Positions 54,964 through 63,809 of a stretch of DNA of 64,000 bases are shown one piece after another. A model generated the notes under the pieces. It did not search any database and had not been told where the DNA came from. It saw nothing but the letters and a program-made list of their open reading frames with translations. Source of the DNA: Dokdonella sp. (GTDB lineage Bacteria; Pseudomonadota; Gammaproteobacteria; Xanthomonadales; Rhodanobacteraceae); contig JAHCAR010000003.1 in assembly GCA_019634795.1 (NCBI GenBank), positions 62,001 through 126,000 of the forward strand. The letters are read 5' to 3'. A program made the translations under genes and the position numbers. Within the stretch, counting starts at the first letter, position 1. Every line of letters begins with the position of its first letter.

Positions 54964-55984
54964 ATGAATTTACTCAAGCGCCTGTTCGGCAGCGGCCAGC
55001 CAACCCAGACGCCCTTTGCCCAGGAGGACCATGCCCGGGTAGAGCTGAAATGGCACAGCGACACCACGGTTCCCCTGCCAGACTGGCAAGACGCCTGGTC
55101 GCTGGCACCGAGTCGGTCGGATGAGTCCGCGCTGAAGCGATTCTGGTGGAGTGCTGCGCTGACCTGGCTCGGTGCACTTCGGAACCATGTGGGCGAACAC
55201 TATTCAATCGAAGGTTCAAACTGTTTCGCGCTTTTGTCGCCGCTCGATCCCAGGCAGCGAACGCTGCTGCTCGAGTTCTGCGAACGTGCGCGTGCGCGCA
55301 TTCTGAGAACGCTGGAAGGCATCGCGTCGGGTTGGGGCCATGGGCCGCATGTCGTGCTCGTATTCGAGGATGTCGACGCCTACTACGACTACATCGGAAA
55401 CTACTATCCGAAGTCCGGCGTGTTTGGCATGTCCAGTGGCATGTTCATCAAAGCGCGGATACGGCCACTTCGTCTTTGTCGCTTCGGAAATGTCCGAGAT
55501 GGAACCCATCATCGCGCATGAGCTGACGCACTGTTTGCTCGCGCCTTTGAAGATTCCGGCGTGGCTCAACGAGGGAACGGCAGTAAACATGGAAAAGCAG
55601 CTTTGCCCTGGGGCGGTCGATCGACACCGCGGAATCTTCGTGCACCGGGAGGCGGCAAGACGCAGAGCTGAGTTCTGGAATGCCGAGACCATCCAGGAAT
55701 TCTGGTCCGGAAAGTCATTCAATCGCCCTGATGAGGGCTGCTCGCTCTCATATGAGCTGGCGGAAGAGCTCACCAAGCTCATCGCACGGGATTACACGCT
55801 GTATCGGTCGTACATGAATGACGCCCAGCTGGACGACGCGGGTGCGAGTGCAGCAAGGCAGGTTTTCGGCTGCCCGCTGGAAGAATTCGTGACCGCAATT
55901 CTCGGTGAAGGTGACTGGGCTCCCGATCCGGCGAAGTGGCGGGACGGTACGGCGCAAGGGCAGTTCCGGGAAATGCAGGCATAA
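54964..55984 (+). pseudogene. Zinc metallopeptidase (HExxH), frameshifted
   Basis: The first frame (54964 to about 55450) encodes 'MNLLKRLFGSGQPTQTPF' through 'GMSSGMF'. The second frame continues from about 55450 with 'GYGHFVFVASEMSEMEPIIA' and carries HELTH (55517-55531) and 'PAWLNEGTAV', a gluzincin-like zinc site. Joined, they give about 339 residues, with total length one base over a multiple of three. The break lies near ATCAAAGCGCGG. A real mutation, a sequencing error or programmed shifting are possible; no slippery site is obvious. The substrate is unknown. Confidence 0.75.
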
Positions 55985-56170
55985 ACAGGAATTCGGCCAA
56001 CGGTGAAGCGAAAGCGCATCGGCTCGATCCGCAACCATCAGCTTTCGAACTGTCGATCAGTGATTTGGTCTTGACCCCGGTCTGACTCTGAGAGCGATGC
56101 ATCTCGGGGACATTGAACCGCAGCCCATTGGCAAGGTCATAGTCACCACCCCAATCGATTGCAACGCCTC

Positions 56171-56551
56171 ATGGCCATAGAACGAAGTACATGGGTAACA
56201 GGAATTGCAGTTTCGACTTTTCTGGCCCTGATATCGGCGCTTCTACTAAGTGGCATGAATATCATTTGCACTGGATCCGAAATGACGCGCGCGATACTGG
56301 CGCATATCCGAACCAGCATCTCCGAATGCGAGATCAAAAACCCGCTGCCTGATCACGTGCAGGAATGCATCCGGCAATATGCGATCCGAAGGAACATTCC
56401 CCTGACTCACGGGGTCCCGTTTGCGTATGACACATACGGCGAGCTGATTGTTCTTGCGCCGTCCGAGGCATGTAGAGGCGAATCTGCAGGCCCCTATTCG
56501 AAAGGTCCAAACCGCATCGATGAGTGTGGTCGTGGCGATGATATTCGTTAA
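56171..56551 (+). CDS. Small membrane-anchored protein, unknown
   Basis: A 126-residue protein with one N-terminal helix ('GIAVSTFLALISALLLSGMN') and a soluble part with four cysteines ('SISECEIKNPLPDHVQECIR'). The cysteines suggest disulfides in the periplasm. No family recognised. Confidence 0.55.
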   Translation: MAIERSTWVTGIAVSTFLALISALLLSGMNIICTGSEMTRAILAHIRTSISECEIKNPLPDHVQECIRQYAIRRNIPLTHGVPFAYDTYGELIVLAPSEACRGESAGPYSKGPNRIDECGRGDDIR

Positions 56552-56732
56552 GCCCGATTCTGCCGTGATTCGCTCGCTGTACAAGTAGCTCGATGAGGCG
56601 CAGCGTTGCTCCCGGAACGAAATCCATGCCGGCGAAGGACTGGTTGAATCAAGATTCAAGACCTGCCCCGGGCCTTGCACGCGAGCCTTTCGCACCTAAG
56701 CCCATTGAAATAAACTCGGTCGTCTTGGATAT

Positions 56733-57935
56733 TCAATCGCTCAGCGGAGTGATCGGCTTGAAAACTCCCGTCTTGCTCATCACTCTGCGCAATTCGAAGC
56801 GCGTCAGCGCCTCGACGACATCGAGACCCTTTAGACCATCACTGCTGAAATCGATCGCACTCCACGCGCTCCGCTCGACACGCGCCGAATACAGATACTC
56901 GTCCTTCATCTGACCTGTCACTTTGTCGCGACGCTGGGAATACGCAGACGCCACGACCTGTTGAGCCACAGGCAGGGCGGCGAATGCTTCGCCAATGAGT
57001 CGAAAGCCGATCGCATGAACGTGGGTCATGTAAAGCTGCTTCAATTTGGTCGGAGGCATTTGTTTGATCGAAAGCTTGAGGCCTCGGGAGGGGATAGCCG
57101 CGGTAGTGGTCGGCATGTCCTCAATCTCAGGCAGATCGACATCCAGGTAGACGACGCGACCACTATCACGAACCTCCGCCGAAATGAGCGTCTCGCGAGG
57201 CCATGAAATATCCTGCAATGCCTCTTCTAGGAACGCCTCCATTGCCTCGACATCAGTGTAAATCTGTTCCTCGATGAGCTTGCGGCGCGCTGCCTCGGAT
57301 GTGTGATGAGTACTTCGATCTAGTTTCCACTCTTCGAGCGCTGCATCGTGTTGGCGCCGAAGCTCTGCGTTGTCGGCTTCGATCCGTCGGCGACGGGCTG
57401 GGAAGATTCGAGCAAAGATGTCGACTTTGCGCTCGGCCGGTCGGCTCGGTTCGGGAATGGGGAACTCGCGGATCGCGAATACCGGTCGCGAGTGAGGCGC
57501 CGGTGTGTCGTGATGGAGCTCGCCAATGGCTTCAATCTGCTCGTTGATCCAGTCGCACTTGGATTGGATCAGCTTTCGAATCACGTCGGCATGTTGCTTC
57601 TTGGCGGCCTTCACCCACGACTCCGGCAGCAGATTTCCGGCCGCATCCTTGAAGTAGAGCTCCCCATCATCATTGACGCCAATCGTCGCGTCGAGGGCCA
57701 CCTTCTGAGGCACGGACGAGTTGGTGGGACCGCGGGACCGGTTCGATGGCGCAGCGCCGCCCATAAGCTTCGATCGACTCGAAAACCCAAAGGCGCTCGC
57801 GTTAGCGTAGACACCTCGCTTTCCGATACTGACAGAGGATCCACGAGGGCCCACGTTGAAGCTCGCGCCGCTGACGCCGAACGTCATGCGTATGCCCGGA
57901 GCCACCTTGAACGATTTGCGGAATCTCAATCCCAT
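56733..57935 (-). CDS. DUF4236 domain-containing protein
   Basis: A 400-residue protein starting with the DUF4236 signature 'MGLRFRKSFKVAPGIRM', 'VGPRGSSVSIGKRGVY'. The middle is a charged coiled-coil ('RRRRIEADNAELRRQHDAAL'), and the C-terminal region is alpha/beta ('RAVYLDVDLPEIED'-like strands). DUF4236 is common on mobile elements and of unknown function. It is followed on the same strand by the small winged region without further genes. Confidence 0.85.
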   Translation of the reverse strand: MGLRFRKSFKVAPGIRMTFGVSGASFNVGPRGSSVSIGKRGVYANASAFGFSSRSKLMGGAAPSNRSRGPTNSSVPQKVALDATIGVNDDGELYFKDAAGNLLPESWVKAAKKQHADVIRKLIQSKCDWINEQIEAIGELHHDTPAPHSRPVFAIREFPIPEPSRPAERKVDIFARIFPARRRRIEADNAELRRQHDAALEEWKLDRSTHHTSEAARRKLIEEQIYTDVEAMEAFLEEALQDISWPRETLISAEVRDSGRVVYLDVDLPEIEDMPTTTAAIPSRGLKLSIKQMPPTKLKQLYMTHVHAIGFRLIGEAFAALPVAQQVVASAYSQRRDKVTGQMKDEYLYSARVERSAWSAIDFSSDGLKGLDVVEALTRFELRRVMSKTGVFKPITPLSD

Positions 57936-57961
57936 AGTTAACCCTCAGACATTGTCAGCCG

Positions 57962-58555
57962 TCAGAAGTCGTCTTTCGACACCTGCTGGCGCATGACCTT
58001 TTCGAGGTCCGCCGAGAGACCAGCGAATAGATTGGCCGCACCGGTTGCGATGTTGCGAGCGGCCCTGCGCTTGATAGTGCCGTCCTTCTTGAAGTTCGAC
58101 TCGTCACTGTAGTAGTCGTCAAAGACCATGTCGTAACGGGGCATGCCCGCGCCGGGCTGGAAAAACGAGTAATTGATGTCGTAGAGGTCGATCTTGTACC
58201 GGCCCTCCTTGATCTGAATTTTCAACGTGAACGACCAGGTCTTCTCCAAAGGCTGACCACCGAATCCGGTCTCCCGCACCATGGTCTTCCCTTTCCCCAG
58301 TAGCAGGCCGTTTTCCTTGTCATCGACCTGGATTGCGTCGCGGGAATCCTTGAAGGCTTCAGGGAGCCAGAGTCGAGCCCGCGCATAGAGCTCGTCCTTT
58401 GTATTGCCTTCCACGCTGACGATGGAGGAATACTTGACCTTGCCATCTTCGATCGGAACCGATACTACGTCGTCAGCCCGCGCAGAGACGCATTTCAGCG
58501 ACACAACTACAACAACAAGGCAGGATACCTGCTTCAAGAGTTCTGAGAAGGTCAT
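57962..58555 (-). CDS. DUF4468-like exported protein
   Basis: A 197-residue protein with a signal peptide ('LLKQVSCLVVVVVSLKCVSA') and a mature part 'VSVEGNTKDELYARARLWLP ... WSFTLKIQIKEGRYKIDLYD', the TBP-like pattern of DUF4468. Upstream of and co-directional with the DUF4236 gene (26 bp). Periplasmic or outer-membrane-associated; function unknown. Confidence 0.75.
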   Translation of the reverse strand: MTFSELLKQVSCLVVVVVSLKCVSARADDVVSVPIEDGKVKYSSIVSVEGNTKDELYARARLWLPEAFKDSRDAIQVDDKENGLLLGKGKTMVRETGFGGQPLEKTWSFTLKIQIKEGRYKIDLYDINYSFFQPGAGMPRYDMVFDDYYSDESNFKKDGTIKRRAARNIATGAANLFAGLSADLEKVMRQQVSKDDF

Positions 58556-58850
58556 TGTCGAATTCCTCACTAGATACACTAGTTTAGTGGTGTAACTGCA
58601 TTATGCCGCAAGTGTCTATCGACTGGCTTTCCGGATTCATTGATATTAACCGCAAGAGCATGTTGCTGGTCAGGGGCCGCTCTTAGGGCCTAGCCGGAGA
58701 GCCGGACGCGGTTTCGGGAGATGCAGGGGAAGGAGCTGATAACAAGCTATTCTTCATTTGAGCATGTCGTGAGACGTGCTGGGCTTAGGAGCAAAGACTA
58801 GGCCGAAAACTGGCTGATGGGCCGATGACACTTCGAACTTGGTGAGGCGC

Positions 58851-59486
58851 ATGGACACTTACAAATCCATTATCTATCCGAACTTTCAACAGCCGATTAC
58901 TACGATCGTATACAACCTGGTTCGAGCTAAACGCCCCAGTACAGACTGGAAGACAAACGAAGTAGATCTTGACTGGATCTTGTCCGGTATCTTGCTGACC
59001 GTGACGATGTTCGAGTGTGCACTTCGGTGGACTTCGGTTCACAAAGTTGTCTCCAAAAACGATAGCTGGTACCTGTATGAGGAACTCCGACAGAAGCATC
59101 CTGAACTGCCAGACGTGCGCGAAATATTCGTACTTCGCAATTCGATTGCCCATGGTCACGTGTGGGATTTGCCAACACCAGAAGGATTCCTCGCGCGGCT
59201 GAAGGCTAGGATGGAACGCGGTCGAGATAATGATGCGCACTGGAAGGCTTGCGTCGATCGAAAGACACAGCTCACACGCGTGTCGGGCATGCATGTAGTC
59301 CCTTCGCTGATGACTCGCGGAGATTTTCGGCTTGTGCTGGAGAAGACTACAGCGGCGTTTGATCACCTCGCTACACTCGGCTATCTCCTTCCAATTGTTC
59401 GCGAGCACGGGGCGAGCTGGCCGAATCCGAAAGGACCCGCCGAAACCGTTACGTTCTCGATGCTTGCTTGCAAGATCGGAATCTAG
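58851..59486 (+). CDS. HEPN-like protein with RNSIAH motif
   Basis: A 211-residue helical protein. 'VREIFVLRNSIAHGHVWDL' contains Arg96-Asn-x3-His101, the Rx4-6H motif of HEPN RNases found in toxins and defence systems. The N-terminal helices ('DLDWILSGILLTVTMFECAL') fit the four-helix HEPN core. GGTGAGG lies 3 nt before the ATG. No nucleotidyltransferase antitoxin gene is adjacent. The HEPN call is by motif, not search. Confidence 0.62.
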   Translation: MDTYKSIIYPNFQQPITTIVYNLVRAKRPSTDWKTNEVDLDWILSGILLTVTMFECALRWTSVHKVVSKNDSWYLYEELRQKHPELPDVREIFVLRNSIAHGHVWDLPTPEGFLARLKARMERGRDNDAHWKACVDRKTQLTRVSGMHVVPSLMTRGDFRLVLEKTTAAFDHLATLGYLLPIVREHGASWPNPKGPAETVTFSMLACKIGI

Positions 59487-59716
59487 GCGTTTGCATTTGG
59501 TGAGTTGGTCGCGCTTTTGGGGGAGGCAGCTACGCCTACAGCGGAACGTCGCGGAGAAGACTCGCTGAATGCGTAGACTACTCAGTGATTTCTGAATCTT
59601 TCGTGGGACTCTGGTGGGACACAAGCGCCCAGAATCGCCAACAATATGCAGGTGTGGTCTACACGCAAACCATTGAAGTCAATAGGATTCAACAGGTGGC
59701 GATGATTCCTGGACCC

Positions 59717-59773
59717 GACTTAAAATCCCTCGGCCGCAAGGCCATGCGGGTTCGACCCCCGCTCCGGGCACCA
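59717..59773 (+). other. attR: 3' tRNA-Leu duplicate
   Basis: Identical to 54759-54815, not a whole tRNA. Two GTGGGAC copies 11 bp apart (59603 and 59614) lie just inside and could be integrase arm sites. The 315-bp gap 59487-59801 has no gene. Confidence 0.92.
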
Positions 59774-59801
59774 TAGAAGATTTCGTCGGGATGCTGACCC
59801 G

Positions 59802-60302
59802 TTAGGTCATGTGGGCGGTCGCTCTGCGCATCAGCCATGCGAGCACCACATAGAACATCCCGATCAGGAACGCGCCCATCGCGCCCATGGTGAGGACTGA
59901 GGTCGCGTTTGCCTGGAGGTCGGCGTTGCTTTCGAGCAGGGCGGGGCGCTGCGACTGGCTCGGGTCGAAGTTGGCGTAGGCGACAGGGATGGTGCCGCCG
60001 ATTTCGATTTCGTCGGCGCGCGACATCAGGGTCGAGAACTTGCCCGTGTATTCCTTGCCATCGACGGCAAAGACGTACTTGAAGCGTGCGAGATGTTCCG
60101 ACGGCGGTGCGTCTTCGTCGTAGGCGACGGTTGCCTCGGTAATCGTGTGGTCGTCGAGGATGGCGCGGGCGTGAAGATAGTTGCTTGTCGCCGTCCAGGC
60201 CAGGACGATCAGCATGATCGGGAAGGCCACGGCCCACCAGAACAGTGTGTGCGCGCGGCGAAATTTGGCGCCGGTGGACAGGTCCTTCCATGCAGTTGCC
60301 AC
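59802..60302 (-). CDS. DUF3592-like membrane protein
   Basis: A 166-residue protein with two membrane helices (about 24-44 and 137-157) around a beta domain ('RFKYVFAVDGKEYTGKFS', 'GGTIPVAYANFDPSQSQ'), the DUF3592 arrangement. GTG start at 60302; the longer frame upstream overlaps the opposite gene and is discounted. Ends 28 bp from attR of island 2, so it was the neighbour of tRNA-Leu before insertion. Confidence 0.75.
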   Translation of the reverse strand: MATAWKDLSTGAKFRRAHTLFWWAVAFPIMLIVLAWTATSNYLHARAILDDHTITEATVAYDEDAPPSEHLARFKYVFAVDGKEYTGKFSTLMSRADEIEIGGTIPVAYANFDPSQSQRPALLESNADLQANATSVLTMGAMGAFLIGMFYVVLAWLMRRATAHMT

Positions 60303-60407
60303 GTGAATCTCCCATGCCGGCGCAACGATTGCGCGTTTGTCCTTGTACCTTATCCGGTTAATGTTGCAAGATGCAAAGCGATAGTTGGGCTGGCAAGGGA
60401 GGCAGGG

Positions 60408-60923
60408 ATGGTCGAGGTCAAGGGAAGGGCGAGCATGGTCTGGTACTGGAGCGGCGTGGGTGCCGTGGTATCGCTGTTCGGGTTGTGGTCGCTCGACTGG
60501 GTGGACGATCTCGGCAAGCTCTGGGAGATCATCGCGGTCAGCCTGATGATTACCGGCGTGATCGTCGTCGGCATGGGCATCTGGAAGGCGCTCGACAAGC
60601 GCCCGGTGCTGATCACCGATGCCGAGGGGCTGCTCGATCGCACCTCGGTGCCTTCGCGCCGGATCGCCTGGAACGACATCAAGGGCTTCGGCCTCGTCCC
60701 GTCGCAGGGCCAGACGCCGCGATTCCTGGCCGTCCAGCTCGCCGACCCTGCTGCCTTCAGGGCGAAGGCGCCGCGCACGCTTGCTCCAATCCTGGAGACC
60801 TTCGAGGAGAAATTCGGCACGCCCTGCGTGATTTCGCTCAGGGCGATGGATGCCGAGCCGCGGTCCCTGCTGCAGAACCTCAATGAGGCCATGGCGAGGC
60901 GCAAGCGCCCGGGCCGCTACTGA
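60408..60923 (+). CDS. Membrane protein with PH-like domain
   Basis: A 171-residue protein: two N-terminal helices ('VVSLFGLWSLDW', 'ISLMITGVIVVGMGIW'-like), then 'LLDRTSVPSRRIAWNDIKGF', a pattern of STM3941-type PH-like domains. GGGAGG precedes the ATG by a few bases. Function unknown. Confidence 0.75.
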   Translation: MVEVKGRASMVWYWSGVGAVVSLFGLWSLDWVDDLGKLWEIIAVSLMITGVIVVGMGIWKALDKRPVLITDAEGLLDRTSVPSRRIAWNDIKGFGLVPSQGQTPRFLAVQLADPAAFRAKAPRTLAPILETFEEKFGTPCVISLRAMDAEPRSLLQNLNEAMARRKRPGRY

Positions 60924-61024
60924 TCCGCATCGGATATCTGCGCCGCCCATTCCAGGGTGGCTCCGCTCCACCGTTCGAATGTCGTATCGTCTGCCGGGTC
61001 ATTTCGAACCGTGTGGAGATCCGG

Positions 61025-61432
61025 GTGAACACGCTGGACCTGATCAAGGCCTACTACGACGCCTTCAACCGTCGCGACCGCGAGGCCATGCTGGCCTTGA
61101 TGAGCGACGATGTCGTGCACGATCTCAACCAGGGCGCTCGCGAAAGCGGTCGTGAGGCGTTTCGGCTGTTCCTCGCGCGCATGGATCGCTGCTATGAGGA
61201 GACGCTGCGCGATGTCGTGGTGATGACGAGCGCCGACGGTCAGCGTGCCGCGGCCGAGTACGTCGTGCACGGTGCCTACGTTTCCACCGACGAAGGCCTG
61301 CCCGAGGCGAACGGGCAGCGTTACGCGTTGCCGGGCGGTGCCTTCTTCGAGGTTCATGACGGGCGCATTGCGCGTGTGACCAACTACTACAACCTTGCCG
61401 ACTGGATCAGCCAGGTCTCCGCGGGTGCCTGA
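61025..61432 (+). CDS. Ketosteroid isomerase-like (SnoaL) protein
   Basis: A 135-residue alpha+beta barrel protein ('LIKAYYDAFNRRDREAMLAL', 'ALPGGAFFEVHDGRIARVTN'), typical of SnoaL-like folds. GTG at 61025 has GGAG 6 nt upstream; a GTG four codons earlier is possible. The GNAT gene follows after 1 bp, so the two are co-expressed. Confidence 0.85.
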   Translation: MNTLDLIKAYYDAFNRRDREAMLALMSDDVVHDLNQGARESGREAFRLFLARMDRCYEETLRDVVVMTSADGQRAAAEYVVHGAYVSTDEGLPEANGQRYALPGGAFFEVHDGRIARVTNYYNLADWISQVSAGA

Positions 61433-61433
61433 G

Positions 61434-62042
61434 ATGGCGGGCGACCTGCGCGTGCTGAGTTTGCGTGGCGCTGAGATCGCGGAGTGGCTGCCGGCGGTCG
61501 CGCGTCTGCGCATCGTGGTGTTCCGCGAGTACCCCTACCTCTACGACGGCGACGAGGCCTACGAGGCGCGTTATCTGGCGACCTATGCGCGCTCGCCCGG
61601 CGGCGTGCTGGTCGTCGTGCTGGACGGCGAGCGTGTGGTCGGTGCATCGACCGGAATGCCGCTGGCCGGGACCGAGGCCGAATTCCAGGCGCCGTTCCTC
61701 GCACGCGGCATGCCGGTCGACGAGGTCTTCTACTGCGCCGAGTCTGTCCTGCTTCCAGAGTACCGGGGCCTGGGCTTCGGGCATCGTTTCTTCGAAGAAC
61801 GCGAGGCGCATGCACGTTCGCTCGGCGCTTGCGCCTGGACCGCGTTCGCGGCCGTGGATCGTGCCGAGGATGATCCGCGCTGCCCCGCCGGTTACCGCAG
61901 CAACGCACCGTTCTGGACGCGTCGTGGCTATGTCCGTCAGCCCGGCATGACGATGCGGCTTGCCTGGAAACAGATCGACTGCGATGTCGAGACCGAGCAG
62001 GCGCTGACCTTCTGGCTGCGGCGGCTGGATTCCGGGAATTAG
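61434..62042 (+). CDS. GNAT N-acetyltransferase
   Basis: A 202-residue acetyltransferase. The acetyl-CoA loop is in 'SVLLPEYRGLGFGHRFFEE' (Q/RxxGxG/A-type), with 'RGYVRQPGMTMRLAWKQID' near the end. Substrate unknown. Starts 1 bp after the SnoaL-like gene. Confidence 0.85.
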   Translation: MAGDLRVLSLRGAEIAEWLPAVARLRIVVFREYPYLYDGDEAYEARYLATYARSPGGVLVVVLDGERVVGASTGMPLAGTEAEFQAPFLARGMPVDEVFYCAESVLLPEYRGLGFGHRFFEEREAHARSLGACAWTAFAAVDRAEDDPRCPAGYRSNAPFWTRRGYVRQPGMTMRLAWKQIDCDVETEQALTFWLRRLDSGN

Positions 62043-62194
62043 CCGGCGCCGCCGCTACCGGCCGTGATCGACTGTTCGGCCGATGCGCGGGCGCACTGCG
62101 GCATTCCGACGCATCCCGCGCCCGCATTGACGTCGATCAAGTGGGGCGGGAAGGGCGAGGCAAGAATGGCGCCAGTTCTCAACTGGAGTCGATC

Positions 62195-62824
62195 ATGAAA
62201 CGTCTTACTGCGCTCGTAATAGCCCTGGTGGCCGGTGGCCTGCCGCTCGCCCATGCCCAACAGGCCGCGGACTGGCAGGCCGGCGACTGGCAGGTCAAAT
62301 TCGGATTGCACGTGGTGGATCCGAAATCGGGGAACGGCAGTCTCGCCGACGGTGCGCTGAAGTCCGATGTCGGCAACGGCCTGAGCCCGACGATCACGGC
62401 CGAGTATCGGGTTACCCCGACCTTCGGCATCGAACTGCTCGCGGCATTGCCGTTCTCGCACGACGTCAAGCTCAACGGCACCAAGGCGCTGTCGACGAAA
62501 CAGCTGCCGCCGACCCTGTCCGCGCAGTGGCATTTCCCGACCGATTCCGCCTTCGATCCGTTCGTTGGCATCGGCCTCAACTACACGCGTTTCTTCTCGG
62601 TCGACGAGAAGGGGCCGCTCACGGGCACCCGCGTTACCTTGAGCGATTCGTGGGGGCCGGCCCTGCACGCCGGTTTCGACTACATGTTCAACGAACGCTG
62701 GTCACTGACCGCAGATGTGCGCTGGGTCAGCATTTCGACCGACGTAAAGGTGGATGGTACGAAGGTCGGCACGGTCGATATCGATCCGCTGGTTTACGGT
62801 TTGGCGGTCGGCTACCGGTTCTGA
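62195..62824 (+). CDS. ompW: OmpW-family outer-membrane protein
   Basis: A 209-residue beta-barrel protein: signal peptide ('ALVIALVAGGLPLAHAQ'), then 'WQVKFGLHVVDPKSGNGSLA', 'FGIELLAALPFSHDVKLNG' and 'DPLVYGLAVGYRF' with a terminal Phe, all OmpW hallmarks. CTGGAG lies 6 nt before the ATG. Transports small hydrophobic compounds in relatives. Confidence 0.92.
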   Translation: MKRLTALVIALVAGGLPLAHAQQAADWQAGDWQVKFGLHVVDPKSGNGSLADGALKSDVGNGLSPTITAEYRVTPTFGIELLAALPFSHDVKLNGTKALSTKQLPPTLSAQWHFPTDSAFDPFVGIGLNYTRFFSVDEKGPLTGTRVTLSDSWGPALHAGFDYMFNERWSLTADVRWVSISTDVKVDGTKVGTVDIDPLVYGLAVGYRF

Positions 62825-62915
62825 TCGGGACGATCCGGTAGTGACCGGACGCGGCCCGGTGGCGAGCGCTCTCCCGCCATCGGGCCGCTGCGAATGGGGC
62901 CATGCAATCGGCAGC

Positions 62916-63809
62916 TCAGGGATGCATGGTCAGGATGTGGACCGGCAGGCTCGAGAATGATTGGGTCGTCGTGCCAATATTGCAGAAGCGCAGGACGACG
63001 GCACCGGCCGTATCGACGCGCATCGGCTGGGCGATGAACTTGGAGGGCAGGGTCGCGCCTTCCTGCAGGCTGAAGAAGACGACGTCGCCGACCTGGGCGC
63101 CACCGGCACCGACCGACACGTCGGCACAGCCTCCACCCGCAAGGGTTACCCCACCCATCGTTCCGGTAATGTCCGCGCCATTGATCTTCGCGCGCGTGAT
63201 GCTGTTGCTTGCGATTTTCGCTTCGGTGACGGCGCCAGTCGCGAGTTCGCTCGTGTCGACCGCACCGGATGCGATCGCCGCTGCGGTTACCGAGCTGGAT
63301 CCGAGTTTCGATGAGCTCACTGCCCCCGCCGATATTTTCGAGTTGGTCACCGAACCCGTCGCCAATGTGGGATTCGGGTAGGTGCCGCTCAGGTCGCCGC
63401 CGGCCGCGCCGCCGATCGACCCGCTCAGCGAGAACTGCGAGACCGGCACGGCCGTGACCGCTGTCCTCGGGAAGAGCGGCGTGCCGTTGACGGCGACGCT
63501 GAGCCACAGCTGCGTGCCATCAAAGGCGCCCGGGAACGACAACGACACCGTGAACAGGCCATCGACGACGGGATATGCCGGCTCGCTGATCGACGAGCCG
63601 ACCTGCGAGCCGCCTGTCTGCGCGTCGAAGAGTCCGAACAGAAGGTCGTAGTTGCCATTGGCCGGGACGCCGTTCTGGGTGAGTCGACCCTGGTAGGTGA
63701 ACTCGGGGAGTTGGGGCGCGGCGAGCGCGGAGGTCGACAACGCTGCGATCGCGATGGTGAACAGGAAGGCCGCGCAACGCAGGCGAACGGGGACGCTTCG
63801 GGTTTTCAT
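62916..63809 (-). CDS. Exported repeat protein with tail-fibre-like motifs
   Basis: A 297-residue secreted protein. Signal peptide to 'SALAAPQLPEF', a beta domain ('YQGRLTQNGVPANGNYDLLF'), then the 'GDLSGTYPNPTL' motif common in tail fibres and cell-surface proteins. About six decapeptide-like repeats follow ('SVTNSKISAGAV', 'GAVTEAKIASNSI'), likely a trimeric helix. The start overlaps the stop of the next gene by 4 bp. Confidence 0.8.
   Translation of the reverse strand: MKTRSVPVRLRCAAFLFTIAIAALSTSALAAPQLPEFTYQGRLTQNGVPANGNYDLLFGLFDAQTGGSQVGSSISEPAYPVVDGLFTVSLSFPGAFDGTQLWLSVAVNGTPLFPRTAVTAVPVSQFSLSGSIGGAAGGDLSGTYPNPTLATGSVTNSKISAGAVSSSKLGSSSVTAAAIASGAVDTSELATGAVTEAKIASNSITRAKINGADITGTMGGVTLAGGGCADVSVGAGGAQVGDVVFFSLQEGATLPSKFIAQPMRVDTAGAVVLRFCNIGTTTQSFSSLPVHILTMHP

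Larger units (their letters stand above)
54759..59773. mobile_element. tRNA-Leu island without integrase
   Basis: 57-bp direct repeats bound a 4.96-kb segment of lower GC than its surroundings. It contains a frameshifted metallopeptidase gene, a small membrane protein, DUF4236 and DUF4468-like genes and a HEPN-like gene. No integrase, transposase or packaging gene is present, so it is either a remnant or mobilised in trans. Confidence 0.82.

Noticed and set aside
59717-59773. Second tRNA-Leu gene
   Set aside because: Only the 3' 57 nt are present; it is the attR copy.
60303-60971. N-terminal extension of the DUF3592-like gene
   Set aside because: The extension is antisense to the PH-like gene and would give no membrane or domain pattern; GTG at 60302 fits the family.
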